Source: Frondihabitans sucicola (GTDB lineage: Bacteria > Actinomycetota > Actinomycetes > Actinomycetales > Microbacteriaceae). From it: 64,000 nucleotides of DNA. Each line of letters starts with the position of its first letter. The stretch's first letter is position 1. Under the pieces are notes generated by a model. The model saw only the letters and a program-made list of their open reading frames with translations. It searched no databases and was not told the origin of the DNA. Made by a program: the position numbers and the translations under genes. Positions 28,686 to 36,861 of the stretch are shown here, piece after piece. The stretch is taken from NCBI RefSeq assembly GCF_030296615.1, contig NZ_AP027732.1:3725042-3789041 (forward strand), read 5' to 3'.

Positions 28686-28784
28686 CTACTTCTTGTTGCG
28701 GCGCTGGTGACGCGTCTTACGAAGCAGCTTGCGGTGCTTCTTCTTCGCCATGCGCTTGCGACGCTTCTTGATAACAGAACCCAT
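28686..28784 (-). CDS. bS22-type small ribosomal protein (AURKAIP1/COX24 domain)
   Basis: The 32-residue, extremely basic peptide reads MGSVIKKRRKRMAKKKHRKL and ends RKTRHQRRNKK. This is the conserved actinobacterial bS22 protein found in the small ribosomal subunit of mycobacteria, once annotated as a hypothetical of 33 codons. GAGGTG precedes the ATG by seven bases, and a classical terminator follows the stop. The BldC-like gene lies upstream on the same strand, as in mycobacterial genomes. Confidence 0.93.
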   Translation of the reverse strand: MGSVIKKRRKRMAKKKHRKLLRKTRHQRRNKK

Positions 28785-28907
28785 AGGGCACCTCACAGAT
28801 TTTTGAACAGGACCTTTACGAACCGGGTCCATTTCAAAGAACCGCGGAAAAATACCTTGGTGGAGTCTACCGGGGTCGGCCTGGAAAGACGAACCGGGGC
28901 AGCAGGA

Positions 28908-29102
28908 TCAGCCGACGTCGGCGATGCCGCCGCGCAGAACCGCCGCGACAGCGGAATCCGGGACGCGGAACGAACGTCCGAAGCGGATCGCGGGCAGCTC
29001 GCCGGAGTGGACCATGCGGTACACGGTCATCTTGGACACGCGCATCATGTCGGCGACTTCCGCCACCGTGAGAAAGCGAACGTCTGTCAGGTCGTCCGAC
29101 AT
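28908..29102 (-). CDS. BldC-like MerR-type helix-turn-helix protein
   Basis: The 64-residue protein is a single DNA-binding domain: FLTVAEVADMMRVSKMTVYRM followed by the wing VHSGELPAIRFGRSFRVPDSAV. This is the BldC/excisionase-like HTH_17 fold. BldC proteins bind direct repeats cooperatively and control development in Streptomyces; the role here is unknown. The short start at 29102 is chosen because the domain begins there and upstream codons look non-coding. Its pairing with the bS22 gene is conserved in actinobacteria. Confidence 0.9.
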   Translation of the reverse strand: MSDDLTDVRFLTVAEVADMMRVSKMTVYRMVHSGELPAIRFGRSFRVPDSAVAAVLRGGIADVG

Positions 29103-29244
29103 GATCCTGCCTCGGGTTCGGGCCGGGCTCACCTGCGCTGTCGACCAACGCGGTGTGAACCGGCGACTTGGGACCGGCTGAGTGTTACTCGTGTGCCCCG
29201 TGGCTACTTTAGGGGCGCATGTGACTCGCTGGCAAGCTGCCGCG

Positions 29245-29709
29245 TCACCCCTGTTCGCGGTGCCCGAGTCGCTTCTTGATGGGGCCGGGGATGCGGCTCT
29301 GCGCGCCGGCGACGACACGGCCCAGGGTGGTGCCGACGTCGCCGACGTCGGGCAGGTTCTCCGCCGCGCGGCGGAGCGGCGCCGGCATCGAGACGCCCGG
29401 ACCGCGAGCGGGCACGGCGGCGAGCTGGGCGCCCGCGGACGCGGGGGCGACCACGAACGGACTCAGCCACTCCTGGACCTCGGTGAGGGGTTCGGCATCG
29501 ACGCTGTAGTAGCGGTGCTGCCCCTTTTCTCGCACGCGGACCAGACCGGAGTCGCGCAGGACTCGGAGGTGCTTCGACACGGTCGGCTGGCTCAGCCCGA
29601 GCGCGGTCACCAGCTCTCCGACGCTGATCTCGCCTGGGCGGCGCAGCAGGAGGACTCTCAGGAGCTCTCGACGAGTGGGGTCGGCGATCACGGTGAAGAT
29701 GTCGGCCAT
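29245..29709 (-). CDS. ArsR family transcriptional regulator
   Basis: The 154-residue protein starts MADIFTVIADPTRRELLRVLL. It has a winged helix SVGELVTALGLSQPTVSKHLRVLRDSGLV near residues 30-58 and the wing VREKGQHRYYSVD. No cysteine metal site is visible, so it is probably not a classical arsenic or metal sensor. A Pro/Ala-rich C-terminal half of about 70 residues extends beyond the domain. The ATG at 29709 is 79 bases from the divergent potassium uptake gene, which is a possible target. Confidence 0.85.
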   Translation of the reverse strand: MADIFTVIADPTRRELLRVLLLRRPGEISVGELVTALGLSQPTVSKHLRVLRDSGLVRVREKGQHRYYSVDAEPLTEVQEWLSPFVVAPASAGAQLAAVPARGPGVSMPAPLRRAAENLPDVGDVGTTLGRVVAGAQSRIPGPIKKRLGHREQG

Positions 29710-29788
29710 ACGCGCAAGGCTACTGATGGATGGCCCGGAGTACCATGACGGTTTTCGGGTGAATTCGTCAGAGGTACGGGGAGGTCGG

Positions 29789-31238
29789 GTGGCGTCAGCA
29801 CCACCTCTTCTGAGACCGTCGGCGTCGGGTCGCCGCCCCACTCGTCCGCTGGCGCGGCTGCGAGAGGCGATCGACGACGCGAGCCGCAAGTCTCCGGCGC
29901 GCTTCGCGATCCTGATCTTCACGACGCTGATCCTGCTCTTCACGGCGATCTTCATGCTCCCGATCAGTTCGGCCGACGGCGAGATCACCCCGGTGGCCGA
30001 CTCCTCTTCTCCGCCGTGTCCGTCATCTGTGTGACCGGTCTGGCGACGGTCGACATGGCCACGCACTGGTCGCTCTTCGGCCACGTCGTCATCTTCGTCG
30101 GCGTGCAGATCGGCGCGATCGGCGTGCTCACGGTGGCGTCGATCCTCGGCCTGGTCGTCTCCCGCCGGCTCAGACTGCGATCCCGGCTGATGGCCGCGAG
30201 CGACTCGAATCCGCTCCGAGCGCACGCCGGGCCGGTCCCCGAGGGGCAGGCCGTCCGGCTCGGCGAGGTGGGCGGGCTCCTGACCACGGTCGCCGTCAGC
30301 GCCCTCGCGATCGAGCTGGTGATCGGGATCCTGCTCGTCCCGCGCCTGCTGATCGACGGCATCCCTGGAAGGACGCCGTCTTCGACGGCTTCTACTACGC
30401 GGCGATGGCCTTCACCAACACGGGGTTCACCCCGAACGCGGCGGGCCTCGCGCCGTTCGAGGGCGACTTCTTCTTCCTGGGTCTGCTGATGGTCGCGGTG
30501 TTCCTCGGCAGCATCGGCTTCCCGGTCATCTACGCCATCACGCGCAATCCGCTGCACCCGCGGCGCTGGTCGCTCCACGTGAAGCTCACGCTCGTGACGA
30601 CCGCGATCCTGCTGGCCGCCGGAACCGTCCTCTACATCGTCCTCGAGTTCGACAACCCGCGGACCTTCGGCGCGAAGGACGCCGGCACCACGATCTTCGA
30701 GTCGCTCTTCCTGAGCACGATGTCGAGGTCCGGCGGCTTCTCGACGATCGACATCGCGCACCTGCACGACTCGAGCCTGCTCGTCACCGACATGCTCATG
30801 TTCATCGGAGGCGGTTCCGCGTCCACGGCGGGAGGCCTCAAGGTGACCACGCTGGCGGTGCTGTTCCTGGCGGCGTTCGCGGAGGCCCGGGGCAAGCAGA
30901 GCATGGAGGCGTTCGGACGCAGGATCCCGTCCGACGTCCTGCGCCTGTCGGTGAGCGTGGCCCTCTGGGGCGCGACGATCGTGGCCGTGGCGACCATCGT
31001 GATCCTGCAGATCACGAAGGCCTCTCTGTCGCATGTCCTCTTCGAGGTGATCTCGGCCTTCGCGACCTGCGGCTTGTCGACGGGTCTGACCGAATCGCTC
31101 CCGGACAGCGCGAAGTACGTGCTGGCCGTCACGATGTGGATGGGCCGCGTTGGTACAGTGACACTCGCCGTGGCCCTGGCCAACAGCCAGCGGCGGCAGC
31201 TGTTCACACGCCCCGAAGAAAGGCCCATCGTTGGCTGA
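29789..31238 (+). CDS. TrkH/KtrB-type potassium uptake membrane subunit, split by two one-base deletions
   Basis: This is the channel-like subunit of a Ktr/Trk potassium transporter. Three frames read in order: GTG at 29789 to about 30003 (first membrane segments), then VICVTGLATVDMATHWS to about 30363, then GFYYAAMAFTNTGFTPN to the end. The selectivity-filter glycines appear as VTGL, TNTGF, SRSGGF and ATCGLSTG. Adding one C at 30003-30004 and one C at 30363-30365 (GIPWKDAVFDGFYY) gives a 483-residue protein. Its end overlaps the next gene, the gating subunit, by eight bases. Confidence 0.88.
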
Positions 31239-31902
31239 GCGAATCCCCCACGACGCGCCGGTCCTCGTCATCGGCCTCGGGCGGTTCGGCGCTGCGACGG
31301 CGGGTCAGCTCGAGCGGCAGGATCGAGACGTGCTCGTCGTCGACACGGACGTCTCACTGGTTCAGAAATGGGCCGATCGAGTCACCCACGCGGTCCAGGC
31401 GGACGCCCGCGACATCGACGCCCTTCGTCAGATCGGGGCGGCCGACTTCGCCATCGCGGTGGTCGGCGTCGGTTCCTCGCTCGAGGCCAGCGTGCTCATC
31501 ACGGCGAACCTCGTCGACCTCGAGGTGCCGCAGATCTGGGCGAAGGCCGTCTCGAAGTCGCACGGCAAGATCCTGACCAGGATCGGCGCCACGCACGTGA
31601 TCTACCCGGAGGCGGAGGCCGGCGAGCGCGTCGCCCACCTGGTCTCCGGCCGGATGCTCGACTACATCGAGTTCGACGACGAGTTCTCGATCGTCAAGAT
31701 GTACCCGCCGAAGTCGGTGCGTGGTCAGAGCCTCGGCGAGTGCACGGTGCTGCCCAAGTTCGGGGTCACCATCGTCGGGGTGAAGAGCCCGGGAGGCGCG
31801 TTCCAGGAGGCACGCCCCGAGACGGTGGTGGGCGACCACGACCTCATCATCGTCAGCGGCACCGAGGTCGATCTCGAACGCTTCTCGGCCCTCGAGTCAT
31901 AG
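31231..31902 (+). CDS. TrkA/KtrA-type potassium uptake gating protein
   Basis: The 223-residue cytosolic regulator has an N-terminal RCK Rossmann domain (VLVIGLGRFGAATAGQL near residue 12, then VVDTDVSLVQ) that binds nucleotides and gates the membrane subunit. A C-terminal RCK_C domain carries GECTVLPKFGVTIVGVKSPGG. The TTG at 31231 lies inside the 3' end of the membrane subunit gene, with AGAAAGG seven bases upstream, so the two are translationally coupled. Confidence 0.92.
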   Translation: MAERIPHDAPVLVIGLGRFGAATAGQLERQDRDVLVVDTDVSLVQKWADRVTHAVQADARDIDALRQIGAADFAIAVVGVGSSLEASVLITANLVDLEVPQIWAKAVSKSHGKILTRIGATHVIYPEAEAGERVAHLVSGRMLDYIEFDDEFSIVKMYPPKSVRGQSLGECTVLPKFGVTIVGVKSPGGAFQEARPETVVGDHDLIIVSGTEVDLERFSALES

Positions 31903-31974
31903 CGCCGCCGACGCAGCGCCCGTCGCGCGCCGGTCTCGCGCTCGGGTCGCGGCCGCGTCGCGCGCGGTACGGAG

Positions 31975-32807
31975 CTACTCGCTCGCGATCTCCGTTGCGC
32001 GGGCGAGAGCGGCCGCGGAGGCCCGGTCGAACAGACCCTTCAAGTCGGCCGCCTGCAGCACCTCGACGGCCTTCTCGGTGGTGCCGCCCGGGCTCGTCAC
32101 CCGGCGGCGGAGCTCGTCGGGCGCGATGACGTCGTTCGCGAGCAGTTCGGACGCCCCGCGAAAAGTGCCCTGCACCAGGACGGCGGCCTGGTGCTCGCTG
32201 AAGCCGAGGTCGACCGCGGTGCGCGTCCACTCCTCGATCAGGTAGAAGACGTAGGCGGGGCCGGATCCGGAGATGGTCGACAGCGCATCGATCTTGTCCT
32301 CCGGAATCGTGACGACGTCGCCGACACAGGCGAACAGGCTCCGCGCCACGGCGAGGTCGGCGTCGGAGGAGCGGGTTCCGGCGGCGAGGCCGGTCACGCC
32401 GAGGCCGACGACGGACGGCGTGTTCGGCATGGAACGCAGGACCGCGACGTGATCCGGAAGGGCCTCCTCCATCGCGGCGATCGTGATGCCGGCAGCGAGG
32501 CTGACGACGATCGTCCCGGCTTCGAGCACCGGGGCGATCTCGCGGAGAAGGTCGACGACCATGTACGGCTTGACGCCGATGAGGACGATCTTCGCGCCGG
32601 TCACGGCCGAGGCGTTCGCGGCGGGATCGGCCTCGGTCGCCAGGGAGGTGACACTGCCGTGGCGGAGGGGCGCGGCCTTGGCCTCGGTTCGGTTCGTGAC
32701 GCGGATGCCGCCCTCGACGGTGACGTCGGGGCGGAGGAGGCCGTGCAGGATCGCGCCCCCATCGAACCGGCTCCGAGAATTGCTGTCGCGGGGAGGGTCG
32801 TGGTCAT
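31975..32807 (-). CDS. proC: Pyrroline-5-carboxylate reductase, split by a one-base deletion
   Basis: ProC makes proline from pyrroline-5-carboxylate with NAD(P)H. The ATG at 32807 starts the Rossmann motif TAILGAGSMG. After it, the run of five bases at 32756-32760 is one short. Restoring it gives GSMGGAILHGLL and continuous reading through VLRSMPNTPSVVGLGVTGL and ISGSGPAYVFYLIEEW, the C-terminal dimer domain, and TSPGGTTEKAVEVL. The repaired protein has 277 residues, normal for the family. It converges with the potassium uptake genes and diverges from the cation transporter gene. Confidence 0.9.
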
Positions 32808-32878
32808 TCGTCCATCCTAGGATTGGCGGCAGCGAACGGGGCGCAGGGGTTCCGCCCGCGAAAGGACGAGAGAAGCTC

Positions 32879-33900
32879 ATGACCGAAATCACCGGTGCCG
32901 ACGGTTCCGATCACTCAGGCGTCCCCGCCGAAGCCACGGGGCACGGCGGGCACGGAACGAAGGCGATCCTCGCGGCGCTGGGCGCCAACCTCGGCATCGC
33001 CCTGGTGAAGATCATCGCCTGGGCCGTCTCGGGTTCCGCGTCGATGCTCGCGGAGGGCGTCCACTCGATCGCCGACTCCGCCAACCAGCTGCTCCTGCTG
33101 CTGGGTGGTCGCAAGGCCCGCAAGGCCGCCGACGAGGAGCACCCCTTCGGATACGGTCGCGAGCGCTACGTCTACGCGTTCGTGGTCTCGATCATCCTGT
33201 TCTCCATCGGCGGTGTCTTCTCCTCTACGAGGGCATCGGAAAGATCCAGCACCCGCACGAGCTCGAGAACGCCTGGCTTCCCCTCGTGGTCCTCGTCATC
33301 GCGATGGGCCTCGAGGGTTTCTCCCTCCGCACGGCCCTGCGCGAAGCCCGACCGCACAAGGGCGACCAGGGCTGGTTCCGCTTCATCCGCCGCGCCAAGG
33401 CGCCCGAGCTGCCCGTGCTCCTGCTCGAGGACACCGCCGCCCTCACCGGCCTCGTGCTCGCGTTCATCGGCGTCGGCCTCACCGTGCTGACCGGCAACAG
33501 CCTGTTCGACGCGCTCGGAACGGTTCTGATCGGGGTCCTGCTGATCCTGGTCGCCATCATCCTCGGTGTCGAGACCAAGAGCCTCCTCGTCGGCGAGGGC
33601 GCCTCGAGCGAGGACACCGCCGCCATCAGGAACGCGATCACGGCAGGGCCCGAAGTCGAGTCGATCATCCACATGAAGACGCTCTACCTCGGCCCCGACG
33701 AACTGCTCGTCGCCGTGAAGGTCGCGATGGGCGGAAAGCAGCTGCTGGCCGACGTCGCGGCGTCGATCAACTCGGTCGAGGCGCGGGTGCGCGCTGCGGT
33801 GCCTCTGGCCCGCGTGATCTACGTCGAGCCCGACGTCTGGGTGGAGCCCGGTTCGCCGCAGCCCACGACCGAGGCCATCGTCGTCCGCTCCGTCGACTAG
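32879..33900 (+). CDS. Cation diffusion facilitator transporter, split by a one-base deletion
   Basis: Members export divalent metals such as zinc in exchange for protons. From the ATG at 32879 a His/Gly-rich leader precedes membrane segment 1 (ILAALGANLGIALVKIIAW) and SASMLAEGVHSIADSANQLLLL, the segment-2 metal site pattern HSxxD. The frame then breaks at 33222-33223. Adding one C gives FSLYEGIGKIQHPHEL and continues through segments 5-6 (VLLLEDTAALTGLVLAF, ALGTVLIGVLLILVAIILG) and a cytosolic domain ending at 33900. The repaired length is 340 residues. The metal is unknown. Confidence 0.88.
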
Positions 33901-33906
33901 CGGGGG

Positions 33907-33980
33907 CTGCCGTAACGCGTTTTGCGGACATCTCGACGTGCCGCGGCGAGTTGAAATGTCCGCAAAACGGGTTACGGCAG
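33907..33980. terminator. Long inverted repeat between convergent genes
   Basis: CTGCCGTAACGCGTTTTGCG starting at 33907 and continuing GGACAT pairs over about 25 bases, with one or two mismatches, with the inverted copy ending GGGTTACGGCAG at 33980. It fills the gap between the cation transporter (plus) and tadA (minus). Confidence 0.75.
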
Positions 33981-33991
33981 TCTCTGTCGGC

Positions 33992-34456
33992 CTAGCGGCG
34001 GGCGGTGAAGAAGTCGTCGAGAAGGGCAGCGCACTCCGGCCCGCGGACGCCGGCGTACACCTCGGCCCGATGGGGCAGGCGACGATCCCGCAGGATGTCG
34101 TACACACTCCCGGACGCCCCCGCCTTCTCGTCCCACGCCCCGAAGACGACGCGGGGCACCCGCGCAGCGAGAATCGCCCCGGCACACATCGGGCACGGCT
34201 CGAGCGTGACCACGAGCGTGCAGCCGGTCAGGTGCCAGTCGCCCAGGGCCGCCGCGGCGTCGCGCAGGGCGAGGACCTCGGCGTGGGCCGTGGGATCCTG
34301 CAGCTTCTCGCGTTCGTTGTGCCCGCGGCCGATCACGAGGCCCGCAGGATCGAGGACGATCGCCCCGACCGGGACGTCGCCGGATGCCTGGCACAGCGCT
34401 GCCTCGTCGAGTGCCACGCCCATCCACGCGTCGAACTCCTCGGGCATGCGTGGCAC
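33992..34456 (-). CDS. tadA: tRNA-specific adenosine deaminase
   Basis: TadA converts adenosine-34 to inosine in tRNA-Arg(ACG), letting it read CGN codons. The zinc site is formed by the histidine and catalytic glutamate of THAE (in DPTAHAEVLALRD) and the cysteines of EPCPMCAGAI. The start is the GTG at 34456 because GAGGAGG lies eight bases before it. The repaired upp gene starts 41 bases away on the other strand. The protein has 154 residues, normal for bacterial TadA. Confidence 0.92.
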   Translation of the reverse strand: MPRMPEEFDAWMGVALDEAALCQASGDVPVGAIVLDPAGLVIGRGHNEREKLQDPTAHAEVLALRDAAAALGDWHLTGCTLVVTLEPCPMCAGAILAARVPRVVFGAWDEKAGASGSVYDILRDRRLPHRAEVYAGVRGPECAALLDDFFTARR

Positions 34457-34497
34457 GCGGCACACCTCCTCGGCTCGACTCCGCTAGCTTTGAGCCT

Positions 34498-35129
34498 ATG
34501 CGAGTGCACGTTGCGGACCACCCCTCATCACCCACAAGTTGACGGTGCTCCGTGATCGCGAGACGAAGTCTCCGACGTTCCGCGCGCTGACCGAAGAGCT
34601 GGTCACGCTGCTCGCCTACGAGGCGACGCGCACCGTCCGCACCGAGCCCGTCGACATCGAGACGCCGGTCGGCCCGACGACGGGTCTGGCCATCTCCAAG
34701 CCTCGTCCGCTGGTCGTGCCGATCCTGCGCGCCGGCCTCGGCATGCTCGAGGGCATGACGAAGCTCGTGCCGAGCGCCGAGGTCGGGTTCCTCGGCATGA
34801 TGCGCGACGAAGAGACGCTCGAGCCGACCACGTACGCCGAGCGTCTGCCCGACGACCTGTCGAACCGGCAGTGCTTCGTGCTCGACCCGATGCTCGCCAC
34901 CGGCGGCTCGCTGATCGCCGCCATCGACTTCCTGCTCGCGCGCGGTGCCGTCGACGTGACCGCCGTCTGCATCCTCGCATCGCCCGAGGGCCTGGCCGCG
35001 GTCGAGAAGGCCATGCACGGGCGCGAGGTGACGATCGTGCTCGGCGCCGTCGACGAGCGCCTCAACGATCAGGGCTACATCGTGCCCGGTCTCGGCGATG
35101 CCGGCGACCGCCTCTACGGCCTGGCCTGA
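34498..35129 (+). CDS. upp: Uracil phosphoribosyltransferase, split by a one-base deletion
   Basis: Upp salvages uracil to UMP using PRPP. The conserved N-terminus MRVHVADHP begins at the ATG at 34498. The run of four C at 34521-34524 should be five, giving [16 protein letters not shown] and a 210-residue protein, exactly the family length. As given, the ATG frame stops after 14 codons. The PRPP loop is [13 protein letters not shown] near residue 130 and the uracil-binding [16 protein letters not shown] is at the C-terminus. TAGCTT ends seven bases before the ATG, suggesting a leaderless transcript. Confidence 0.92.
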
Positions 35130-35264
35130 CCTCCCCTCCGCCGCCACCGCCCCGGTCGCGCCGCCCCTCCCGCGAGCGCCGTGGTCGTACACGACTCGCC
35201 GGTCACGATCGGCCGTCCCGTGCGCACGATCGAAGAACCGCGACCGGGAAACAACGGGTGTTGG

Positions 35265-35294
35265 TTGACACGGCATCAACTCCTGCGACACAAT
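35265..35294 (+). promoter_or_regulatory. Strong sigma70-type promoter of the Cys-rich mini-ORF
   Basis: TTGACA at 35265-35270 and CACAAT at 35289-35294 are separated by 18 bases. The expected start of transcription (about 35301) falls on the mini-ORF start codon at 35302. This is the best promoter match in the window. Confidence 0.75.
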
Positions 35295-35301
35295 CGGACT
35301 C

Positions 35302-35439
35302 ATGACTGCTCACACGCACGCCCCGATCGCCCAGGAGGCCGGTGTCGTTTCGACGACGCGCACCTCCCGAGGTCTCGTGGAGCGAGCCGGCATGATGATG
35401 CCGACCGACGCAGTCATGTGTTGTCGAATGTGTGCCTGA
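35302..35439 (+). CDS. Leaderless 45-residue ORF with a Cys-rich tail, candidate leader peptide
   Basis: The ATG at 35302 coincides with the predicted transcription start of a near-consensus promoter, so the mRNA would be leaderless. The peptide begins MTAHTHAPIAQEAG and ends MMMPTDAVMCCRMCA, with three of its last six residues being cysteine. No domain is recognised. Cys-rich mini-ORFs of this kind act as cysteine-sensing leader peptides upstream of sulfur genes in mycobacteria; here the next gene on the strand is an OmpR-type DNA-binding protein starting 294 bases further on. A regulatory leader role is inference, and coding potential rests only on promoter position and the unusual composition. 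Confidence 0.55.
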   Translation: MTAHTHAPIAQEAGVVSTTRTSRGLVERAGMMMPTDAVMCCRMCA

Positions 35440-35733
35440 CCGGCACCTGACCCGCCGAGTCTCCGCTGGTCCGCAGGCCTGATACAGCTGCCCTGCCGAT
35501 CGCATCGTCTCGATCACATCCTTGATCGAGGCGACTGACTCCGGATGCATCGTCCGCCAACACCCCGGCGGCGCATCCCATCCCGTTCCACGTTCCTGGG
35601 CCTCATTCCGCTCGAACGTGCGAGCCTCGCGGCACACACCGGAGAATCGCGTTCCTTCTCCGCACTCGACAGCGCACCTGAAGTCGAGTTGGCGGACGAA
35701 CGGATCTCCCCACGTCCCAAGGACTCCACTTCC
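35440..35733 (+). other. Leader region between the Cys-rich mini-ORF and the wHTH gene
   Basis: This stretch contains one clear hairpin at about 35508-35534 (GTCTCGATCA and TGATCGAGGC around a six-base loop). The wHTH frame is open through most of it, but codon content looks non-coding. There is no U tract, so attenuation would need Rho or another mechanism. Confidence 0.45.
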
Positions 35734-36459
35734 ATGTCTCTCGCTTTCGATACCCAGACCACCAGCACCACAACCATTCAGGCCCCGGCCCAGCGCCACC
35801 TCACCGCCGTCGCCCCCGAACAGCCGGCGACATCACCTCGCCTCCGTGCCGTCCCGGCCGGCACCGAAGCCCGCGGCTTCGTCCTCTACGTCGGCATCGA
35901 CGAGCTGAAGGCCGCCGATGCGGGCACCAGTCTCGGCGAGATCGTCTCGCAGCTCCGCGCCCTCACCGCCCAGCTCGCCCCGGCCGCCGAAACGCACGCG
36001 GCCGTCGCCCTGGCCCCCGAAGGTGCAGGCGGACGCGACGTCGACGTCGTCCGACTCGCGCTGCAGGATCCTGCCGCCCTCGCGAAGCACCGCCACACCG
36101 AGGTCGACGAGGAGCCGGGCGCCCGCGGCGGAGTCGTCGTCGACATCTCGCGGAAGCGCCTCCTCCTCGACGGCGACGTCGCCCCGCTCACCTACAAGGA
36201 GTTCGAGCTGCTGCAGTACCTCGTGCTCCGCGAGGGTCGTACCATCGACCGCGCCGAGCTCATCTCGAGCCTCTGGTCGGCCGGCGACGACGAGGTACCG
36301 AACGAGCGCACCATCGACGTCCACGTGCGCCGCCTCCGCTCGAAGCTCGGCGCCTTCGAGGACATCGTGCGCACCGTCCGTGGCGTGGGCTACCGGTTCG
36401 ACCGCCACGCCGACGTGTCGATCCGCCAGGCTTCGACACCCAGCCCCGACGTCTTCTGA
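35734..36459 (+). CDS. OmpR-type winged-helix DNA-binding protein without receiver domain
   Basis: The 241-residue protein has an unassigned N-terminal half and a C-terminal OmpR/PhoB-type winged helix (about residues 135-230). The winged helix includes PLTYKEFELLQYLVLREGRT, RAELISSLW, ERTIDVHVRRLRSKLG and VRTVRGVGYRFD. A true receiver domain is absent: there is no acidic pocket or phospho-acceptor Asp pattern. The N-terminal half contains RGFVLYVGIDELKAADAGTS and AVALAPEGAGGRDVDVVRLAL, which I do not recognise. The ATG at 35734 is chosen because the sequence before it lacks conserved character. A family A hairpin follows the stop. Confidence 0.85.
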   Translation: MSLAFDTQTTSTTTIQAPAQRHLTAVAPEQPATSPRLRAVPAGTEARGFVLYVGIDELKAADAGTSLGEIVSQLRALTAQLAPAAETHAAVALAPEGAGGRDVDVVRLALQDPAALAKHRHTEVDEEPGARGGVVVDISRKRLLLDGDVAPLTYKEFELLQYLVLREGRTIDRAELISSLWSAGDDEVPNERTIDVHVRRLRSKLGAFEDIVRTVRGVGYRFDRHADVSIRQASTPSPDVF

Positions 36460-36470
36460 TCCCCCTCCCG

Positions 36471-36547
36471 ATATCGAAGGGGATTTTCGCCGGCGACCCG
36501 TCCCGAAAGGGATCGCGGCAGCAAGCGGCGAAAATCCCCTTCGATTT
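36471..36547. repeat. Intergenic hairpin repeat, family A, copy 2
   Basis: ATATCGAAGGGGATTTTCGC at 36471 (extending to CCGGCG) faces GCGGCGAAAATCCCCTTCGA ending at 36547. The arms are nearly identical to those at 14481-14556. It lies 11 bases after the wHTH stop and probably ends its transcript. Confidence 0.85.
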
Positions 36548-36651
36548 GTGGCGAGCAGGATCACGGTGTCCCCCGACAGAGGGACAGGCTGTCCCCCGTC
36601 ATCGGGAACGGCAACGATCCTTTCGGTTTCTTCTCAGCAAAATAACGATTC

Positions 36652-36671
36652 GGTAACTAGACCCCGTTACC
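36652..36671. promoter_or_regulatory. GGTAAC-N8-GTTACC inverted repeat
   Basis: Perfect 6-bp arms separated by eight bases, ending eight bases before TATAGA (36679-36684). It is suitably placed to be an operator over the promoter of the candidate small RNA. Confidence 0.45.
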
Positions 36672-36690
36672 AAGCCGTTATAGATTGTTG

Positions 36691-36811
36691 TCACTGAAGT
36701 TGTTTGCTGTGGCAACGTCAGTGGAATGTGATTGCAGGACACTCTTGGTGCAAGGGAGAGGGTCGGTCGCTAGCCTCTGCGACCGGCCCTCAGTCCGTTA
36801 ATCGGTCTTTT
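36691..36811 (+). ncRNA. Candidate small RNA or structured leader upstream of the MarR gene
   Basis: A lower-GC stretch has a -10-like TATAGA at 36679-36684. Hairpins follow at 36692-36723 (CACTGAAGTTG/CAACGTCAGTG) and about 36732-36752 (TTGCA/TGCAA). A 12-bp terminator-like stem lies at 36759-36790 (AGGGTCGGTCGC/GCGACCGGCCCT), with TCTTTT ending at 36811. The MarR gene has its own TAGACT box after this, so the RNA could be independent. No Rfam family is recognised. Confidence 0.4.
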
Positions 36812-36861
36812 GTCGGACGTCGTTCGTAGACTGGTGGCCAGTCATCCGGCGAGGAGCAGCA

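Noticed and set aside
36560..36610. 6C RNA
   Set aside because: Two CCCCC-containing small hairpins are present, but the required loops with six C residues and the characteristic spacing are missing.
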